Below, piece by piece: positions 63,974 through 64,000 of a DNA stretch of 64,000 nucleotides (position 1 is its first letter; each line of letters begins with the position of its first letter). The notes below the pieces were generated by a model. That model ran no database searches. It saw only the letters and a program-made list of their open reading frames with translations, and was not told where the DNA came from. The stretch covers positions 25,201 to 89,200 of the forward strand of contig NZ_KV804746.1 in NCBI RefSeq assembly GCF_001811425.1. Reading direction: 5' to 3'. Made by a program: the position numbers and the translations under genes. This DNA comes from Peptoniphilus_A sp001811425. Its GTDB lineage: Bacteria > Bacillota > Clostridia > Tissierellales > Peptoniphilaceae.

Positions 63974-64000
63974 TGTTGTGACCCCATAAAGTTGGACCTA
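63974..64000 (+). mobile_element. Probable end of an IS3-family element (cut by window)
   Basis: TGTTGTGACCCCATAAAGTT and the following GGACC resemble the terminal inverted repeat of IS3-family (IS150-like) elements, which often read TG...TGACCCCA.AAAGTTGGAC. The transposase would lie beyond the right edge. Confidence 0.55.

Noticed and set aside
1..64000. CRISPR array, prophage or defence island
   Set aside because: No regularly spaced repeats, phage genes or known defence genes were seen; the window is mainly core metabolism.

Overview
The window is low-GC, almost entirely coding DNA from a Gram-positive anaerobe of the Firmicutes. The gene content suggests a Tissierellia/Peptoniphilaceae-type peptide and amino-acid fermenter: a bacterial V-type ATPase, histidine degradation that ends in formate-THF ligase, ThyX instead of ThyA, FeoAB, large Firmicutes-type SRP RNA, Veg and the cysS-mrnC-rlmB-yacP cluster. 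The genus is an inference from gene content, not proven. Nearly every gene is on the minus strand; the plus strand carries tRNA-Ser plus SRP RNA, mnmA-rplY, hutU and the last gene.

1-9.8 kb: a housekeeping operon (decarboxylase, tmk, two tandem DarA-type c-di-AMP receptors, holB, ricT running off the left edge), then birA, a tRNA-Ser/SRP RNA pair, a glutamate-racemase-like gene that has lost its catalytic cysteines, ispE, veg with a consensus promoter, and mnmA-rplY. 9.9-18.1 kb: a UgpBAEC-type sugar/glycerophosphodiester ABC importer whose operon ends in a PHP-family phosphoesterase and a HAD phosphatase, then a YtrA-type GntR regulator with its ABC exporter. 18.2-26.8 kb: a nine-gene V-ATPase operon. 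27.0-30.0 kb: feoA-feoA-feoB plus a 47-residue Cys-rich FeoB partner, with an unusual repeat-bearing leader.

30.2-35.6 kb: cysS, mrnC, thyX, rlmB, yacP and a zinc-ribbon/SH3 membrane protein, preceded by a NUDIX gene. 35.7-39.3 kb: a haem catalase and a DUF2207 membrane protein. 39.4-45.8 kb: hutH-ftcD-fhs-fchA-glmL-like, one operon with a consensus promoter. 46.0-49.5 kb: a small unknown two-gene membrane module between two near-identical terminator hairpins, then a polar amino-acid ABC importer. 49.5-56.7 kb: ggt-uvrB-uvrA-L,D-transpeptidase. 57-63.3 kb: a small membrane protein, an NhaC-family antiporter, and divergent hutI and hutU, whose intergenic region holds a 16-bp perfect palindrome and a cre-like site. 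The window ends with a LURP-one-like gene and what looks like the tip of an IS3-family element.

Together the hut genes make a complete route in two blocks: histidine to urocanate (HutH), imidazolonepropionate (HutU), formiminoglutamate (HutI), then glutamate with the C1 unit moved to THF (FtcD), deaminated (FchA) and released as formate with ATP gain (Fhs). An NhaC-type antiporter, a polar amino-acid importer and a GGT nearby could feed substrate or ion gradients, which the V-ATPase would couple to ATP. No CRISPR array, prophage or clear defence system was seen; the less understood items are regulatory sequences and a few orphan or degenerate genes.
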